DNA of 42,655 bases, from positions 1 through 42,655 of the forward strand of contig JAIOPX010000130.1 in the NCBI GenBank assembly GCA_021413705.1, read 5' to 3'. Position 1 is the stretch's first letter, and the number at the start of each line of letters is the position of its first letter. The notes below the pieces were generated by a model. That model saw only the letters and a list, made by a program, of their open reading frames with translations, did no database searches and had not been told where the DNA came from. A program made the translations under genes and the position numbers. Origin of the DNA: Planctomycetota bacterium (GTDB taxonomy: Bacteria; Planctomycetota; Planctomycetia; Pirellulales; UBA7805). This document shows positions 8,493 through 16,190 of this stretch, piece by piece.

Positions 8493-8547
8493 TCGCGACA
8501 CCGACGTGGCGATGCTGCGCCTCTCGCGGCGAAGTAAGCCATCTTGA
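8383..8547 (+). pseudogene. Truncated nucleotidyltransferase (MNT/DUF-type toxin-like) fragment
   Basis: A TTG start at 8383 with a perfect AGGAGG five bases upstream (8372-8377) opens a 54-codon frame. It reads LSTLSSHGVRHLLMGGQACV, then LYGAAEFSRDTDVAM, then an unrelated tail ending at TGA 8545-8547. GGxxxxxYG...RxTxD is the first part of the nucleotidyltransferase active-site region of minimal nucleotidyltransferases. Family members run on for 100 or more residues with a further catalytic Asp; here the protein stops just after the first motif, so it cannot be active. The breakpoint lies near 8515-8520, just before the chromate transporter, suggesting a deletion that removed the rest of the gene. 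The first 110 bases overlap the preceding small gene in another frame. Confidence 0.7.
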
Positions 8548-8573
8548 ACACTTTTCAATCGCATCGGTTCGCC

Positions 8574-9962
8574 ATGCCCACGGAGCCGTCCCAGCCGAGC
8601 GAAGAGCCCCGCGCCATTCCCCTCCGCCAGGCTTTCTGGACCTGGTGCCGTGTGGCGGCGTTGAGTTTTGGCGGTCCCGCCGGGCAGATCGCGGTCATGC
8701 ACCGCATTATTGTGGACGAGAAGAAATGGATCTCGGAAGAGCGTTTTCTGCATGCCCTGAACTACTGCATGTTGTTGCCGGGGCCCGAGGCGCAGCAGTT
8801 GGCCACCTACATCGGCTGGCTCATGCATCGCACGCGCGGAGGATTGATCGCCGGCATTTTGTTTGTCCTGCCAGGCTTTGTTGCCATCCTGGGATTGAGC
8901 ATTGTTTACGCCTGCTACCAGCAGACCGATATCGTGCAGGCGATTTTCTTTGGACTCAAACCGGCCGTCATGGCGATCGTGCTTCAGGCCGTGCTACGGA
9001 TCGGAAAGCGCGTGCTAAAGAATGGCACCATGATCGCTCTGGCCGCGGCATCGTTCGTGGCGATCTTCTGCTTCAATGTGCCATTCCCGCTGCTGATTTT
9101 GGGGGCTGGCGCGATCGGATTGGTCGGTGGACGGTTGTGGCCCGGGCAATTCTCTGTCATTCGCGGGCATGCGGCTGTCGACGGAAGTGGTGTCCATGTC
9201 CAGCAGCATGAGGCAGTGCTGCCCGATATCAAGCCAACGCTTACTCGCAGCGTGATTGTATCTTCCGTTTTCTTGACGTTGTGGTTCCTGCCTCTGGCGG
9301 CGATCGGCTTGACACTTGGCTCAGAGTCCGTCTACTTTCGCGAAGGGGTGTTTTTTAGCAAAGCGGCTGTGGTAACCTTCGGCGGTGCTTACTCCGTGCT
9401 GGCCTACATCGCCCAACAAGCGGTTGAAAAATACGGCTGGCTCAAACCAGGGGAAATGCTCGACGGCCTGGGCATGGCCGAGACGACACCCGGGCCGCTG
9501 ATCATGGTCGTTCAGTTTGTGGGTTTCATGGGGGCCTACCGCCACCCGGGGGCGTTGTCCCCACTCACTGCGGGCATCCTCGGCTCCGTCGTCACCACCT
9601 GGGTGACGTTCGTTCCCTGCTTCTTCTGGATCTTCCTGGGGGCTCCCTACATCGAGCGACTGCGCGGCAATCGCCTGCTAAGTTCCGCGCTTTCTGCCAT
9701 CACAGCAGCCGTAGTGGGGGTTATTCTGAATCTGGCCGTCTGGTTTTCGCTGCACACGCTGTTTGGCAGCGTGGAAACAAAAACCTTATATGGACTAAGG
9801 ACGCAGGTGCCTGATCCTGCCACGCTTCATCTGGCATCGCTAGCAATCGCTGTCCTGGCCTGCCTGCTGACGTTCTACTGGAAAAAAGGAATGGCGCTGA
9901 CGCTGGCGATTTGCGCAACATTGGGTGCAATCTACTACTACGCCAGGACGCTGGTTGCCTGA
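8574..9962 (+). CDS. chrA: Chromate transporter ChrA, two-domain (long-chain) type
   Basis: 462 residues, about 10-12 hydrophobic segments. The N-terminal half has the CHR signature FWTWCRVAALSFGGPAGQIA and the segment LLPGPEAQQLATYIGW; the second half repeats the fold with FSKAAVVTFGGAYSVLAY and AETTPGPLIMVVQFVGF. This is the duplicated long-chain ChrA architecture, an inner-membrane chromate exporter. ATG 8574 is preferred; an in-frame TTG at 8544 would add ten residues and overlaps the stop of the broken nucleotidyltransferase. No clear ribosome site is seen at either. No chrB regulator is nearby. Confidence 0.92.
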   Translation: MPTEPSQPSEEPRAIPLRQAFWTWCRVAALSFGGPAGQIAVMHRIIVDEKKWISEERFLHALNYCMLLPGPEAQQLATYIGWLMHRTRGGLIAGILFVLPGFVAILGLSIVYACYQQTDIVQAIFFGLKPAVMAIVLQAVLRIGKRVLKNGTMIALAAASFVAIFCFNVPFPLLILGAGAIGLVGGRLWPGQFSVIRGHAAVDGSGVHVQQHEAVLPDIKPTLTRSVIVSSVFLTLWFLPLAAIGLTLGSESVYFREGVFFSKAAVVTFGGAYSVLAYIAQQAVEKYGWLKPGEMLDGLGMAETTPGPLIMVVQFVGFMGAYRHPGALSPLTAGILGSVVTTWVTFVPCFFWIFLGAPYIERLRGNRLLSSALSAITAAVVGVILNLAVWFSLHTLFGSVETKTLYGLRTQVPDPATLHLASLAIAVLACLLTFYWKKGMALTLAICATLGAIYYYARTLVA

Positions 9963-10374
9963 GCCACCGTTACCCCAAAAACTCGGTTGGAGGTGCGGGC
10001 AATCGCCTGATTGCGTGTCTGTCCTTCCGTCACTCTCGCACCAGCCAAAACCAACGTCACTACGTCGCCGACGTGATGGACGCCTCCACGCTGAACTGCT
10101 GGGGGCTGCTGGCTACGAATTTGCAGGATCATAGACCACCTCGCTATTTGGGAAATCCTCCGTAATTCCTGATCGTAACCCTCATTCTAGCGATTACTGT
10201 ACATTTGTCAATGCTCTGTTGCCGACACAGTTTTGGCACGGCCTCCCGACCATGCCACAACAGAGGCCACGCCCGACAGGCAAGGCACATGTTTAAGCCA
10301 GTGAAACTACTATCCTGCCCCACCCAGAGTAAGAGCAGTAGAAGAGAAGAGCCTGATCAGGATACCGCCCGGAA
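9963..10374. other. Intergenic region after chrA
   Basis: About 410 bases between convergent genes. A 64-codon minus-strand frame (9938-10132) exists but resembles no family and overlaps chrA. CCGCCCG...CGGGCGG around 10366-10387 spans the stop codon of the next gene and could form a hairpin, without a T-tract. Nothing else is recognised. Confidence 0.35.
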
Positions 10375-10854
10375 TCATCTCGGGCGGATGGCGCCACGGC
10401 CGGCCGGCTGTGGATTGAACTTGAGCTTGGCCTGCTGGACGGCTTCATCGGCCTGCTCTGCTTTTTCGTACCGCCCGACAAAACGCCAGTCCTGCTTGGC
10501 AGGCGTGCGGGGATTTGAGGCGCCGCCGCTCGTCATATGATTGGCGATAGAGGTGACCGCCGCAGTGCGTGTTTCGACCTTATAGACTTCGACCGAAGTG
10601 CGGGGAACCATCCGCCTGTTGGTGGGATCCGTCATCTCAAAGCTGGTGGAAGACAAGGCAACGACAAAGAACCCGTCCTCCTTGTTCCCCAGCCGTTGGG
10701 CGACCATTTGCTTGAACTGCATGAGCGCTCGCGCGTCATTTGGGTTCTGTCGCCCCCCAACATTCTGAGCATCCACGCGACCGGCGATGAGGCAAGTCAT
10801 GGTGGCTAGGAAGCAGTACACGAACCAGCGACCGGTAATTGCATAATGTTTCAT
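10375..10854 (-). CDS. Secreted protein of unknown function
   Basis: 159 residues from ATG 10854. MKHYAITGRWFVYCFLATMT leads into a hydrophobic signal peptide that ends near GRVDAQ. The mature part is mixed alpha/beta with FKQMVAQRLGNKEDGFFVVA and a C-terminal segment WRFVGRYEKAEQADEAVQQA. The frame is open upstream to 10947, but the signal peptide fixes the start near 10854; AGGAGG is present 14 bases upstream, a rather long spacing. No family is recognised. It is a single minus-strand gene downstream of the flavoenzyme. Confidence 0.6.
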   Translation of the reverse strand: MKHYAITGRWFVYCFLATMTCLIAGRVDAQNVGGRQNPNDARALMQFKQMVAQRLGNKEDGFFVVALSSTSFEMTDPTNRRMVPRTSVEVYKVETRTAAVTSIANHMTSGGASNPRTPAKQDWRFVGRYEKAEQADEAVQQAKLKFNPQPAGRGAIRPR

Positions 10855-11013
10855 GGCTGGGAGTTGAACCTCCTCGAGATGAGCCGATATCCAAACCGCC
10901 TGACCAACAGGCCGGACAGACAGGAATATCTGCACCCAGAATAGCATGAACTCTGTAGCAATACCTTACCCCCCCTGGGGAATGCGGATTCAAGCCACCT
11001 GTTTACGGGATGC

Positions 11014-12162
11014 TTAAATCCCTTGCCCAAGACGCCGCAGTGAAAGGAAATCGATCGGCAGCGTGGTCCCGCCGTCCATCGCCAGATCGGCCAAGGCGCG
11101 CCCCAGCACGCCGCTGAACTTATACCCGTGCCCCGACAGGCCAGCGGCGAACACGACTTGCGGTTGTCCAGGGTAACGGTCCACGATGAAGTGCTGATCG
11201 GGCGACATCGTGTACATGCAGACGTCAAACGCAGTTCGATCGGTCGAAACGCCGGGCAGGTACGCTTGGAGAAAACCTTCCACGCGAGGACTGTCACTGG
11301 CTCGCAACTTTCGCTCGAGTGCAAGCGGATCGGCCACTGGATCAGCCCCAGTGTGCTCGGCCACTTTCACGCCCCGCGCGTCGAAACTGGGAAAGCCATA
11401 GAAAATGCCGTCGGGAAGTTCGAACAAGTAGGCCGGGAATCCGGCCGTGGCGGCATACGCAGGCGAGCTGGCATACCAGTGCTGCACGCGGCGCTCGATG
11501 GCCAGCTCGACACCCAGGTCGGTCAGCAGCGATGCCGCCCAAGGCCCGGCCGTCACAATCAGCCGTGCCGCAGAGAGCGTCTCGTTGCCGACTCGGACTC
11601 GCACCAACCCTGCGTTACCCGCCGCAGATCCCACGTCCCATCGCTCGACCGCTGCGCCGCAGCGAAGTTCGGCTCCCGCAGCCACCGCGCCCGCCAAGTG
11701 GGCGCGAACACACTCCTCAACGGCCAGGCTCCCCGCTTTGGGTTCAAAGACAGCCGCCAGTTGCTGAGGAATACGAAAACCAGGGAACCGGGCCATTGCC
11801 TCTTCGGCAGTCAGTGACTCGACAGCCAATTCGTGCTGCCGGGCACTCGCGAGCACGCCTGGCAAGACCTCGCCATCGCTGGGGCCGACTTGCAACAATC
11901 CGGTTTGCCAAAAAAGCCGGCGTCCCCACTCTTGCTCAAGTTGTTGCCAGAGTTCGTATGCCGTCAGCAGCAAGGGCACATAATCCGGATGCTCGAAGTA
12001 GGCCTGGCGGATGATCCGTGTCGAGCCGTGCGAACTGCCGCGGTCGTGCGCTGGCGGAAACCGATCGATGCCCAACACCCGCATCCCACGGCGCGCCAGA
12101 TGGTAGAGGGCTGCACTGCCGACGCCTCCGCAGCCAAGGACAACCGCGTCGTAGTGGGGCAT
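11014..12162 (-). CDS. solA: Sarcosine oxidase / N-methyl amino acid oxidase family flavoenzyme
   Basis: 382 residues, the usual length for monomeric sarcosine oxidase and N-methyltryptophan oxidase. The N-terminal FAD fold has GCGGVGSAA (10-18), then GIDRF and SSHGSTRIIR. C315 in VCMYTMSPDQHFIVD is at the position of the cysteine that carries covalent FAD in monomeric sarcosine oxidase. GLSGHGYKFSGVLG (341-354) is the conserved C-terminal active-site loop. It likely oxidises a secondary N-methyl amine to amine plus formaldehyde and hydrogen peroxide, but the exact substrate cannot be read. The symbol is given as the closest named homologue. Stands alone on its strand, divergent from the ECF sigma gene. 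Confidence 0.87.
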   Translation of the reverse strand: MPHYDAVVLGCGGVGSAALYHLARRGMRVLGIDRFPPAHDRGSSHGSTRIIRQAYFEHPDYVPLLLTAYELWQQLEQEWGRRLFWQTGLLQVGPSDGEVLPGVLASARQHELAVESLTAEEAMARFPGFRIPQQLAAVFEPKAGSLAVEECVRAHLAGAVAAGAELRCGAAVERWDVGSAAGNAGLVRVRVGNETLSAARLIVTAGPWAASLLTDLGVELAIERRVQHWYASSPAYAATAGFPAYLFELPDGIFYGFPSFDARGVKVAEHTGADPVADPLALERKLRASDSPRVEGFLQAYLPGVSTDRTAFDVCMYTMSPDQHFIVDRYPGQPQVVFAAGLSGHGYKFSGVLGRALADLAMDGGTTLPIDFLSLRRLGQGI

Positions 12163-12213
12163 GATGAGGAACCGAGGGAGTGGGGGCGGTGGTGTAGAAT
12201 CGTTAAGGAAATG

Positions 12214-12247
12214 GTCCGCCGATTTCGCAGATTAACGCAGATTGCGG
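12214..12247. repeat. Low-complexity intergenic repeat (CGCAGATT type)
   Basis: TCCGCCGATTTCGCAGATTAA continuing ACGCAGATTG, the imperfect tandem CGCAGATTAA type of spacer repeat. One of several low-complexity spacer repeats in this window. Confidence 0.5.
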
Positions 12248-12420
12248 AGAAGCGTAAGTGGTGCATAGGCTGCCACTTGCGTTCCTGGCTCGACTTTTTT
12301 CTTTACGCCTGGAGCCAACGCCCGATACTTTTTCCCTCCCTGTGGCTTATTTATAGCAGGAACGGGAAGAGGCGGTTTGCCAAAGCATGCTACAGCCTGT
12401 ACTCGAACAAGAATCAGCCA

Positions 12421-12963
12421 GTGAGTTCGCCTAATTCCGACCCTTCCGACGCCCGGACAAGGCTGTTTGTGCTGCTGCTGGGCCAGCACGAATTGTCATT
12501 GCGGACGTTTGTTCTGGCGATGGCGCCCCATCTGGACGAAGCCGAAGAGATTATCCAAAAAACTCGCATCCGGCTTTGGGAACAGTTCGACCAGTACGAT
12601 CCGGCCAAGGATTTTGGGGCCTGGGCACGCACAATCGCCTACTATCTGACGCTGGCTGAGCGAAAAACGTCGCGGCGGCTGCCGGCGCTCCAGCAGCCGG
12701 AGTTCTTTGAGGCTATCGCGGAAGACTATCCGAGCGAACAGATCGACAATTCCCGTCGTCAGATCGCTTTGACACGCTGCCTGGGTAAGCTCGACGAGGT
12801 CCGCCGCACGCTGGTGATGCGCTACTACAGCGGCCGCGAAACGATGGCCGAGATCGCCGAAAAGCTGCGACTGACGGAAGCCGCGGTCAAATTGCGGATC
12901 GTGCGCTCGCGGATGACGCTGGCCGCCTGCATCGAGAAATCGCTCCAGGAGGACGACCAGTGA
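12421..12963 (+). CDS. ECF sigma factor of the planctomycete/verrucomicrobial FecR-linked type
   Basis: 180 residues from GTG 12421. Region 2 reads LSLRTFVLAMAPHLDEAEEI and IIQKTRIRLWEQFDQYDP, with DFGAWARTIAYYLTL. Region 4 reads CLGKLDEVRRTLVMRYYSG, then MAEIAEKLRLTEAAVKLRIV. The longer open frame from 11833 runs through antisense of the flavoenzyme and is not credible; homologues begin shortly before the DARTRLFVLLLGQHE block, matching GTG 12421. The stop overlaps the start of the FecR-domain gene (GTGA), so the pair is translationally coupled. It probably controls its own operon and the PEP-CTERM gene downstream. Confidence 0.88.
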   Translation: MSSPNSDPSDARTRLFVLLLGQHELSLRTFVLAMAPHLDEAEEIIQKTRIRLWEQFDQYDPAKDFGAWARTIAYYLTLAERKTSRRLPALQQPEFFEAIAEDYPSEQIDNSRRQIALTRCLGKLDEVRRTLVMRYYSGRETMAEIAEKLRLTEAAVKLRIVRSRMTLAACIEKSLQEDDQ

Positions 12964-14633
12964 TCGACCAGCGCGAACTGTTCGAATTGGCCACCGCCTG
13001 CCTCGACGGCACGGCCAGCGAAGACCAACAGACCCGGCTGGCCGAATTGATCTGCCACGATCCGGCTGTGAAGCTCCAATACATTCAGTTCATGGCCGAC
13101 ACCTGGATCCTTCGAGGACTGGCCAAGCAACCTGACGTGAGGGGTGAGGGGACAGGGGCGAGGGGCGAGGGGAGTGCTGGCGAAGAGGCTCTGAGCGGTA
13201 CGGCGCTAGCCGCCGGTGATTCTCCGTCCCCATTCCGCATTCCGAATTCCGCATTCCGCATTTCCGCCCTCGCCGCCCTCGTGGCATTCATGGCGATCGG
13301 CATCCTGGCCTATTCATTCTGGCCCGGCCCCACAGAGCTACCTGTGGTCAAGCAGACCCCGGCCGCGAAAATCGCCAACCTGACGGACGCCAAGTGGGCA
13401 GGAGTATCTTCCCAGGCGGGGGACACACTCATCGCCGGCCAGCAACTGTTACTTCAGAGTGGCTCGGCGGAGATCACATTCAACGATCAGGCCAGAGTGA
13501 TTGTGGATGGCCCGGCCGAACTGACGATCGTGGATGCGGCGGCCTGCCGGCTCGCGACGGGCAGACTGACGGCCCATGTGCCCGAACCCGCCAAGGGATT
13601 CAAGGTTCACACGCCCGGCGGCACTGTGACCGACCTGGGGACGGAGTTTGGAGTGTATGTAAAGACTGGCCCGGAGATTCCAGAATCGAACGACCCATTG
13701 GAGCAGACGGAGCCAACCGGGGCGCAACAAGAGGGCAAAGAGCCCCCGACGACCGAAGTGCATGTGTTCAAGGGCCAGGTTCAACTCGCGCAGCAGCACC
13801 AAGGGGACAATCCCACCAAATCTGAAATCAGCAGTCTGAAATCTGAAATTCTGAGCGCCGGCCAGGCCGTCACGATCAGCGATAACAAGGTTCAGTTCCT
13901 GCCGGCCGCCGATCCGTTCAAGTTCGCGCTCGACAAGCTTAATGGTCGCCCGCGGAAAGTCCTTCTGGCGGAGGATTTCGAGTCGCTCCCTCTTGGCAGA
14001 ATCGATCAACCGCGCTCGGGGTGGATCACGGCCGGGACGACGCGGAAGGGACAAGGAATTGGCATGATCGATCCCGTCGCGCGACTTGCCGCGCTGGGCG
14101 CCAAGTACCCGGAAGCCACTGACGGACAATTATTTTTCGGCAATCGAGTGGCCTCGATCGCTTTCACGGGCTTGCCCCCGAACGACCCGCCGCTGTTGGC
14201 CCATGAGATCGATGGGCGGGAATTATCCGAGCGCTGCCAAGTGCTCATTCAGTTCGACATTATGTCCGAAAGCAAGGACTTTTCCGTGTCATTGGCCATC
14301 GCATCCGCAGTGCAGTCGGATGAGAAAATCGCTTTCGAGAAAAAGGCAAATCCGTCAGCCGCGCTCACAGAGTGGCCAATTTTTCAATGGTATCGCGTGC
14401 GCCTGCTGCTGGACGTGGCCGAGAGCAAGGTGCATGGCATCCGAGCAGAACGCCTGAAACCTGCCGGAAAGGAAGGCTGGGTCCACGATCGGGCGCTCCA
14501 TACGCCGATGCCGCAACTCGATTGGACCACCCCGCCGCGCTATGTGGTGCTTGGTATGCCAACCAGCGGCCGAGGGGGCGGCGGCATCTATTGGCTCGAC
14601 AACGTCCGCATGGAAGTGCTCCCCGGAAAATGA
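12960..14633 (+). CDS. FecR-domain membrane protein (putative anti-sigma factor) with C-terminal lectin-like domain
   Basis: 557 residues from GTG 12960, overlapping the sigma stop by four bases. Residues 1-60 are helical and acidic, like the sigma-binding part of such proteins. A membrane helix lies near 100-120 (SALAALVAFMAIGILAYSFW). The FecR domain follows: ADTLI-like QAGDTLIAGQQLLLQSGSAE, then VHTPGGTVTDLGTEFGVYV and TEVHVFKGQVQL, ending LSAGQAV. The last 230 residues are a beta-rich domain resembling those of LamG-like proteins. Two stretches look inserted: a Gly/Arg/Glu run near residue 60 and FRIPNSAFRIS just before the helix, both made from repeat DNA, and a KSEISSLKSEIL stretch at about 287-298. 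The domain order fits transmembrane control of the sigma factor. Confidence 0.85.
   Translation: MIDQRELFELATACLDGTASEDQQTRLAELICHDPAVKLQYIQFMADTWILRGLAKQPDVRGEGTGARGEGSAGEEALSGTALAAGDSPSPFRIPNSAFRISALAALVAFMAIGILAYSFWPGPTELPVVKQTPAAKIANLTDAKWAGVSSQAGDTLIAGQQLLLQSGSAEITFNDQARVIVDGPAELTIVDAAACRLATGRLTAHVPEPAKGFKVHTPGGTVTDLGTEFGVYVKTGPEIPESNDPLEQTEPTGAQQEGKEPPTTEVHVFKGQVQLAQQHQGDNPTKSEISSLKSEILSAGQAVTISDNKVQFLPAADPFKFALDKLNGRPRKVLLAEDFESLPLGRIDQPRSGWITAGTTRKGQGIGMIDPVARLAALGAKYPEATDGQLFFGNRVASIAFTGLPPNDPPLLAHEIDGRELSERCQVLIQFDIMSESKDFSVSLAIASAVQSDEKIAFEKKANPSAALTEWPIFQWYRVRLLLDVAESKVHGIRAERLKPAGKEGWVHDRALHTPMPQLDWTTPPRYVVLGMPTSGRGGGGIYWLDNVRMEVLPGK
13128..13176. repeat. G-rich low-complexity repeat translated inside the FecR gene
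   Basis: Tandem GAGGGG units (GTGAGGGG, GGGGCGAGGGGCGAGGGG) within the coding frame, read as Gly-Arg-Glu-rich residues. The same GGGGCGAGGGG text occurs between two genes at 17741-17786. Confidence 0.65.
13230..13263. repeat. ATTCCGC tandem repeat translated inside the FecR gene
   Basis: CATTCCGCATTCCGAATTCC continuing GCATTCCGCATTTCCG: four to five imperfect copies of a 7-8 base unit, read in frame as FRIPNSAFRIS just ahead of the membrane helix. Confidence 0.65.
13817..13852. repeat. TCTGAAAT direct repeat translated inside the FecR gene
   Basis: Three copies of TCTGAAATC/TT within 36 bases, read in frame as KSEISSLKSEIL between the FecR domain and its last strand. It looks like an in-frame spacer repeat. 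Confidence 0.6.
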
Positions 14634-14767
14634 ACCTTCACTCACTCATCCCTGGAGTCCGCTGATCGCAAATCTCGTCGCGTTGATTTCTCGTTCTGTT
14701 CTCCGTCCACGCTGGGATGTTCCCTGCGGATGGCGGAAAACACCACTCCAACACCATAGGTAAGCCA

Positions 14768-15535
14768 ATGTTTACGAACAAAAATGTTATCCGCTCCTTC
14801 GTATCAGTAGCATTTGCCCTGGCGGTCTCCTGCGCTATCAACAGTCCAGCATCTGCGGTCACCCTTGATATCACGCCAACGTGGGTCCCGCTGACAAACA
14901 CGAGCGGCAACGGAGGCCGAGTCAGCTTCCAAGGCTTTGCAGATGGATTTTGGGCGAACGTCGATGTTGGCAGTTCCAATGTCCAACAGTACGCCTACAT
15001 GAATATCGGAACCGGATGGCAGGCGAGCGTAACAGGTACAATCACCAGCGCGACGTTGACTTTTGCGGGAGCGACTGCAAATTACAGTTCGCCCGCAGTG
15101 ACCTTCAAGGTCTTTGAAATCCCTGGATCCGCTGGCCCCACAGACTATGGACGCACAGCCATTGACAATTTCAATGGCGTCGGCGTTACGGGTGGGGAAT
15201 TGACGGCTTGGTATGCGGGTCACACTGGCTACGGCAGCGGCGTGACCATTGGCGATGTCAACGGCCCAAACGCCGTGTCTTGGGACATTACGGCCCTGTT
15301 GGAAGGATGGCGAACTCACACCTTGAGCGCAAACGAAGGCTACATGATGATTCTCAATGACACAATCAATGGTGGCACTGTCACATGGGGCACGGAAAGC
15401 GGATCAGCCCCGCCCACGATTTCCGTCACCTTCGAGGAAGCCGCCGTCCCCGAGCCGAGTACGTTCCTCCTGGCCGCGTTGGGCCTGGCCGGGCTGGGGC
15501 TGCTCGCGTGGAAGCGGAGAAAAAGAAGCGTGTGA
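14768..15535 (+). CDS. PEP-CTERM sorted, DNRLRE-type extracellular protein
   Basis: 255 residues from ATG 14768 (AGGTAAG lies just upstream). Signal peptide: FVSVAFALAVSCAINSPASA. The mature region has the DNRLRE-like beta-sandwich pattern ITSATLTFAGATANYSSPAV, then VSWDITALLEGWRTHTLS and NEGYMMILND. The C-terminus is a PEP-CTERM sorting tag: VPEPST, a hydrophobic helix (LLAALGLAGLGLLAW) and KRRKRS. Such proteins are processed by an exosortase and exported to the cell surface or matrix. No exosortase is in the window. It follows the ECF/FecR pair by 134 bases and is the likely output gene. A good terminator follows at 15629. Confidence 0.87.
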   Translation: MFTNKNVIRSFVSVAFALAVSCAINSPASAVTLDITPTWVPLTNTSGNGGRVSFQGFADGFWANVDVGSSNVQQYAYMNIGTGWQASVTGTITSATLTFAGATANYSSPAVTFKVFEIPGSAGPTDYGRTAIDNFNGVGVTGGELTAWYAGHTGYGSGVTIGDVNGPNAVSWDITALLEGWRTHTLSANEGYMMILNDTINGGTVTWGTESGSAPPTISVTFEEAAVPEPSTFLLAALGLAGLGLLAWKRRKRSV

Positions 15536-15628
15536 ACGGTTGACAAGTGTGAAGGGGCAATTGAGCGGGGCAACATGACGTAGCGAGCTTCGCGCCGGTC
15601 GGCTCGACGCGGGGTAACATTGACGAGG

Positions 15629-15669
15629 GCCGTGGCGGGCTTACGGAGGCCCGCAGCGGCTCTTTTTTT
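15629..15669 (+). terminator. Intrinsic terminator after the PEP-CTERM gene
   Basis: Stem GCCG..GCGGGC with GCCCGC..CGGC (10 pairs, a two-base internal mismatch), loop TTACGGAG, followed by a run of seven T. It lies 94 bases after the stop codon. Confidence 0.8.
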
Positions 15670-15699
15670 GTCGCGTGACAGCTCACCGCAGGAAGCTTC

Positions 15700-15891
15700 T
15701 CACGAACGCCAGTTTTCCACCCTCTGTCCCGGCACGGCGAGAAAGTCGCTGTCGGTGGAGACGACTGTGCAGTTTCCCAAAGTTCGAGCGATGGCCGCGA
15801 CGAGCATGTCCACGACCCCGATCGGTCGGCCCACCCGAGCCAATTCCGCAAATTGACTCTTTTCACGCTGCTTGCGGGCTGACTGCTCTGA
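15700..15891 (-). pseudogene. PIN-domain (VapC) toxin remnant fused by deletion to the antitoxin tail
   Basis: Directly after the stop codon of the antitoxin (15892-15894), the same frame continues SEQSARKQREKSQF, which looks like the normal end of this antitoxin family. It then passes without a stop into ELARVGRPIGVVDMLVAAIA and NCTVVSTDSDFLAVPGQRVE, ending NWRS. That second part is the C-terminal third of a PIN-domain RNase: the D of VVDMLVAA and D of STDSDF are PIN acidic positions. The N-terminal two thirds of the toxin and its start codon are missing. A deletion joined antitoxin tail and toxin tail in frame, and a TAA now interrupts the fusion. No active toxin can be made. Confidence 0.8.
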
Positions 15892-16107
15892 TTACCAGGC
15901 TGCTTGTTCCGCAGCGGTGATCTCCAGCGGCTGGCAACGGTCCATTGCCGTGAGGGTTGTGGCGATTTCCTGCGCCGACAGGCTATCGGAAGTGCCGTTG
16001 GAGGCGTGCGTAAACGGATAGATTTCCACCTGCGTACCGTCCGGCCACTCGGGAGGCGCAACGATTTCCAACCGCCCGCTCTGAATGGTAGCTTTCAGGA
16101 TCGTCAT
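15892..16107 (-). CDS. VapB-type antitoxin, shortened by a nonsense codon
   Basis: 71 residues: MTILKATIQSGRLEIVAPPE, then WPDGTQVEIYPF (an AbrB/VapB-like beta segment), and a helical tail SAQEIATTLTAMDRCQP ending EQAAW. GGAGG lies 5-6 bases before the ATG, an excellent ribosome site. The family usually continues for another 10-20 charged residues; here TAA follows the W, and those residues are visible after it in frame. The toxin partner is a remnant (15700-15891), so this is an orphan antitoxin that may still bind its operator or a toxin elsewhere. Confidence 0.75.
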   Translation of the reverse strand: MTILKATIQSGRLEIVAPPEWPDGTQVEIYPFTHASNGTSDSLSAQEIATTLTAMDRCQPLEITAAEQAAW

Positions 16108-16190
16108 CGGTTTCCTCCAATCAATGCCCGCATGTTAGCCTTACCGATCTCCTACCCGAATCGTCCAATCGATCACGCAGGTGTCGGCAG

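Noticed and set aside
9938..10132. 64-codon minus-strand frame overlapping the end of chrA
   Set aside because: No family resemblance, no ribosome site at the right distance, and it runs antisense to chrA codons.
11319..12014. Long plus-strand frames antisense to the sarcosine-oxidase-like gene
   Set aside because: Arg/Pro/Ser-rich shadows of a high-GC gene with clear FAD motifs on the other strand.
12253..12282. Hairpin CGTAAGTGG...CCACTTGCG upstream of the second ECF gene, considered as a terminator or riboswitch
   Set aside because: The T-rich run is about 15 bases away and no known riboswitch fold is recognisable.
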